Shown here in pieces: positions 59,156-64,000 of a DNA stretch of 64,000 bases (its first letter is position 1; every line of letters begins with the position of its first letter). The position numbers and the translations under genes were made by a program. The notes under the pieces are model-generated. The model saw nothing but the letters and a program-made list of their open reading frames with translations. It made no database searches and had not been told where the DNA came from. The DNA comes from Adiantum capillus-veneris (taxonomy: Eukaryota > Streptophyta > Polypodiopsida > Polypodiales > Pteridaceae). The stretch spans positions 92,247,914-92,311,913 of the forward strand of contig CM043944.1 of assembly GCA_014529385.2 (NCBI GenBank), in the 5' to 3' direction.

Positions 59156-60076
59156 CTATGCGATGGTCTTGCCATCAATGATAACCCTACCATCTCGATA
59201 TACTGCCTTCTTCCCTTCTTTGCGGGCTTGGTGGACTCTAGGCATGCACGCGCGATGGTGATCTTGTTGCATCTTTGTGAGGTCATCATCAAGATAAATC
59301 GGGGGGCCTTCTAGCCCTCTCAAGATGACCCTCTTTCGGAGGAAAGAAGTTCGAGACTCCTCGGAGGCGAATTGGAGGATGAGAGCTCTCTTCTTTGGAT
59401 CTTTGCCGGCTCTCCAAACTTTGGAGAAAGGGATCTCTTCTTCCTTGTATCCCACTTTCTTGCATAAAGCTTTCCCATCGCTCTCGGGTGTAGACCCTTC
59501 TTCTTCTTTGATGCCGGTCACTCGCACATTGAGACGGCGAGCTTGTCGCATCTTCTCCTCCTCGATGGTTGTGTGTACGATGAGTACCTCATCTTTTTGG
59601 GCTTCCTCTCTTGCTACCTTCTTGATGTTCTTTTTGACCACTTCGACCCATCCTTCTTTGGTGGCCTCTAATTTGTTCTCAATGCTTGCGGTGAGGGCTT
59701 TGGTGATCTCCTCCTTGAGGGCTTCCTTAGCCTCCTCTTTAATCTCTCCTTCCTCGGGGGTGAGGGATGTGATGGAAGCATGAAGGAGATCGATTTGTGC
59801 CTTCATCGCTTCTTGCTCTTTCCTCCATCTCTCCCTCTCCTTCTCGTTCTCCCGTTCCCTTCTCTCCTTCTCCTCTTTGAGATTTTGGATTTCCGATCTC
59901 ATGTCCTCCTTCTCTTCGTTCCATAGCTTGATGAAGGTGGCTTTCTCCTCCCTCCATATCTCTCTCTCCATCCGCCATTCTTTCATGTCCTTCTCCAATT
60001 GTGCAAGCCTCTTGTTCGTGAGCATGAAGGTTGTCTTCATTGTCGATGTCGGCGTCTTGATGATGGGGGAAGACAT
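59156..60076 (-). CDS. LINE ORF1 protein
   Basis: An open frame of 306 codons starting MSSPIIKTPTSTMKTTFML. Residues about 25-110 form a highly charged coiled coil (KEWRMEREIWREEKATF and similar). A second helical charged stretch runs to about 175. The C-terminal part has RRLNVRVTGIKEEEGS and ALILQFASEESRTSFLRKR, LEGPPIYLDDDLTKMQQDHH, resembling the RRM and C-terminal domain of L1 ORF1p (transposase_22 type), an RNA chaperone that trimerises. No CCHC knuckle is seen. The stop TAG (59156-59158) is in frame with ORF2. Confidence 0.82.
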   Translation of the reverse strand: MSSPIIKTPTSTMKTTFMLTNKRLAQLEKDMKEWRMEREIWREEKATFIKLWNEEKEDMRSEIQNLKEEKERRERENEKERERWRKEQEAMKAQIDLLHASITSLTPEEGEIKEEAKEALKEEITKALTASIENKLEATKEGWVEVVKKNIKKVAREEAQKDEVLIVHTTIEEEKMRQARRLNVRVTGIKEEEGSTPESDGKALCKKVGYKEEEIPFSKVWRAGKDPKKRALILQFASEESRTSFLRKRVILRGLEGPPIYLDDDLTKMQQDHHRACMPRVHQARKEGKKAVYRDGRVIIDGKTIA

Positions 60077-61525
<1,449 letters not shown>

Positions 61526-61529
61526 CGGC

Positions 61530-61880
61530 CGGCCCTTGTAGTGGCACCACATTTGGTTACATGTTGACCAAGGCAATGATAGAAAAGGCACCAAATTTGG
61601 CGTACATAATAACCAAGGTCTTGAATAGTGCCACATGCCCTCAAGATGTCAGTATAGGTGATTGCATATGGCGAAAGGCCTTCCCTTCGCATTCGGTTTA
61701 AACTTCTCCGAGCTTCCATAAATGTTGACCAAAGTAGTATAGAGGTACATTTTTGCCTACCGAACATACCCAGCTACCAATGCATTGTAAGTAATGACAT
61801 TTTGGACAAGATTCTCCTCGAGCATTTATTCTATTGCATTCCAAAACCTGGCTGAAGCTCAAAACTCCCAGATGACACCC
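61530..61880 (-). pseudogene. PPR pseudogene fragment
   Basis: On the minus strand, a NVITYNALVAGYVR-like segment near 61800-61760 and RMRREGLSPYAITYTDILRA plus CGTIQDLG near 61705-61625 match the PPR units seen at 3.4-9.0 kb. Frames shift and only two units remain. Confidence 0.7.
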
Positions 61881-61899
61881 CGACCGAGGCAACTAGACT

Positions 61900-63045
61900 G
61901 ATAGGAAATCGGTCCCGATGAAATTTAATTTGGCAATATCTTGGTAACCGTACGATCACTGATCTGAAAAGACTGATGCGCTATACAAAGTGAGCACTTC
62001 AGGCCCATGCATTCACTTCATTTCTGTCCCCTCAGCTGTTGCCCAATCCGGTACGAATCTGCAGTTGACTCAAACTTCACTGTCATAATTTTTTCATCGT
62101 AGCTCTAATCGACGAGCCGTAAAGACAGGCCGGTAGAGCACTTCAAGCACTGCAGTTCTAGATTATAAACTCCCATCTGTGCTCACTTCAAGCATACTCC
62201 TTTTTAGCATCATCATATTGTATGTAAATCTTGATTCCAGAGTAGCAAGTCAATTTCTTGAGTTGTAATTTTGCCATGACATTTGTAAAAGTCCATGTGA
62301 GCCGGCCATTGGCCATTTAGAAAGCCTTAGGTATAAAGGTCAATAACTTTAATGTGAAAGAAAGGCTTATCTTTGGGAGAAGAAAAAGAAGCTCTGTTGT
62401 ACGTACGCTCAAGTGACTACGAAGCTCCAACTTGTAATCATCTTAACTAATGATTGGGTTTTTTTTTTTTCAATTCCGAGACTTGCATTGCGTTCCTCTT
62501 TCTTTGCTCTTTCAATTAAGTCTTAAGCATTGTCAGTTTTGTTGAGGTTCGCAACTATGCGTTAGTGAGTCTAATCTTCAGATTTGAGTATTTAAATCAC
62601 TGTTTTTTGACGCTCCGACCATATGAGAGTGTTCCTAAACCGTAGGGCGATCTTTCTAGATAGTTCTGTTGCAGTTTTCAAGACCTTTTTCATTATGGAT
62701 CGTGATTTTGGTACCTTGTTAGATTGTGACCAGACTTGGTAGGATAGTACCCCTAGGGGTGTTATAGACCTCCTCTTTAAGTTTCGTTGCATTTTGACTT
62801 CGTTTGAGTGCTGAAATGGTGTGATGACCGAAAGTGGTAAGAAAGGACAAATAGATTTTCTGATCATTGAGTGGTGATTGCGTGTTGAGCTGGTATCAAT
62901 GTCAGCTTGTTAGGTTCACTTCTTGAGATTGATAACCTCAAAGAGTCTTCGTGCCCCATCCGAGTCAGTCACTTCCCTGAGTATTGACATTATGTTAGTG
63001 CTAGATAGCTATGCTACAGACGTCTCTCGCGGCGACTCGCTAACA
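61900..63045 (+). repeat. LTR (probable) of element J
   Basis: Ends GCGACTCGCTAACA right before a classical Gypsy PBS. The left boundary cannot be fixed without a partner copy; about 1.1 kb is plausible. Contains TACCCCTAGGGGT (62747-62759), a palindrome. Confidence 0.5.
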
Positions 63046-63046
63046 T

Positions 63047-63064
63047 TGGCGCCGTTGTCGAGGA
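63047..63064 (+). other. Primer-binding site of element J
   Basis: TGGCGCCGTTGTCGAGGA, close to the TGGCGCCGTTGCCGGGGA primer site common in plant Gypsy (Tat/Athila type) elements. Confidence 0.8.
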
Positions 63065-64000
63065 ATGATCCTTAGATGTTGAGTGATCTAGTGCGTATTT
63101 AGAGCGTTCTTTTCCGAAGATTTGTCTTTTTATTTTATTTACACTTTGGCAGTGAAGCGGCTAGACACCGGGTTTAGTGCTTGGTAGAGTATAGAAGTCA
63201 AGGACTTGCTAGATCTATTCTCAAGGTAAAGAGGACTGTGAGTGAGATAGCCAAAAGCATTTTATTCTTCGGATTTTTCATTCCTTTCAGAGTGCTGTAC
63301 TATTTTTCGTTTCGACATTAATTTGTACCGTTCTGTTTGTTTTTATTCATGGTTTCATTTCAATACTTAGGAGTAAGGTAAGTAAAAACTACCACTATTA
63401 AATTTGGGCTGAAAGACTAGGGCAAAAACTGTTGAAAACCATATTTTGGCAAAAATGACCATAACTTTGAAATTTTGAAAATTTGACGATAGGGATCTGA
63501 AAAGTGATCCAAATCAAAAATTTGTTGATCAAGGGTATTAGTAGACTCTTTAGAAGCAATCTGTAAAGTTTCATGCAGTTTGATGCAGGAACATGGATCA
63601 CGATTCATGTCCCCCTATGACTTTTTGAGCAGGAAGTGATACCATTGGGTCCAATGTGGTTTCAAATCACTGAATATATACCTTTGGTGAGAAATTGACG
63701 TTGAAAACTTGCTCAAATCAAGAAATTGGGCAAAAGACACAAAATCTTGGAAATTGACCAAAATTTGAAGCTTTTCAACTTTTTGAGATTCAAATCCAAA
63801 AATAAGTGAAAATCTGACATCCACAGAGTGCAAGCATACAATTGACCAAAATTTCATGTTCAAATGTGGTCAAAGATGGATCGCGATCCATATCCCCCTT
63901 GATCATCTGGAGCTAAAATTTGACCAGTAGGTAAGTTGATATCATTTGGAACAACTTTCTGAAAGGCATATAGCAAAAAACTGAAAAAAGTTGGTTAAAA
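63065..64000 (+). mobile_element. Leader/start of element J interior (runs off window)
   Basis: AT-rich sequence without a recognised Gag start. Two diverged copies of a segment containing ATGGATCACGATTCATGTCCCCC / ATGGATCGCGATCCATATCCCCC (63592 and 63873), with 'ACCAAAATTT' text between, indicate an internal repeat. Gag and pol would lie beyond position 64000. Confidence 0.45.

Overview
This window reads as nuclear DNA from a land plant with a large, transposon-filled genome. The lineage is most likely a fern or another seedless plant; this is an inference from decayed PLS-type PPR sequences with a 'PDEITYVSILKAC / NALVDMYAKCGAL / SWNALIAGYAQ' wording, very long GA/CT microsatellites, and a L1-like LINE with an unusual ORF1. 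There are no bacterial-style genes, operons, rRNA genes or CRISPR arrays. Almost everything identifiable is a retrotransposon, a gene fragment or a simple repeat.

Layout. (1) 1-2.15 kb: a small element bounded by direct repeats with a PBS-like site. (2) 3.3-9.0 kb: two decayed PPR copies; the second is split by a 3.4-kb gag-only LTR element (4399-7830) whose target site is readable. (3) 9-11.5 kb: gene-poor, with a long purine-rich strand. (4) 11.5-18.5 kb: two decayed Copia elements on the minus strand. (5) 18.5-22.5 kb: no gene seen. (6) 22.55-23.77 kb: three exons with matching splice phases and a stop codon, the 3' end of an unrecognised gene. (7) 24.0-32.8 kb: a full-length plus-strand Gypsy chromovirus with an ATTCT target-site duplication. 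(8) 33.8-35.2 kb: an eIF5 fragment joined to a cellulose synthase fragment, followed by the first two exons of a RAD51C-like gene. (9) 37.3-51.0 kb: a three-level nest. A minus-strand LTR (E) was split by an RT-less Gypsy element (D, TSD AGATG), which was itself split by a chromovirus (C, TSD ATGCG). (10) 51.0-54.1 kb: an LTR, PBS and apparently non-coding interior of another LTR element. (11) 55.2-60.9 kb: a nearly intact LINE on the minus strand with ORF1, endonuclease, reverse transcriptase and a C-terminal cysteine/histidine motif. (12) 61.5-61.9 kb: a minus-strand PPR scrap. (13) about 61.9-64.0 kb: the 5' end of a further LTR element with a TGGCGCC-type PBS.

The possible host genes are the three-exon gene at 22.5-23.8 kb and the RAD51C-like exons at 34.8-35.2 kb. 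If the latter is a live gene, its later exons must lie beyond the nested retrotransposons, which implies a very long intron; otherwise it is a truncated copy. Coordinates of LTR ends, PBS sites, TSDs and splice sites were read from the sequence. Protein family names come from recognised motifs, without a database search.
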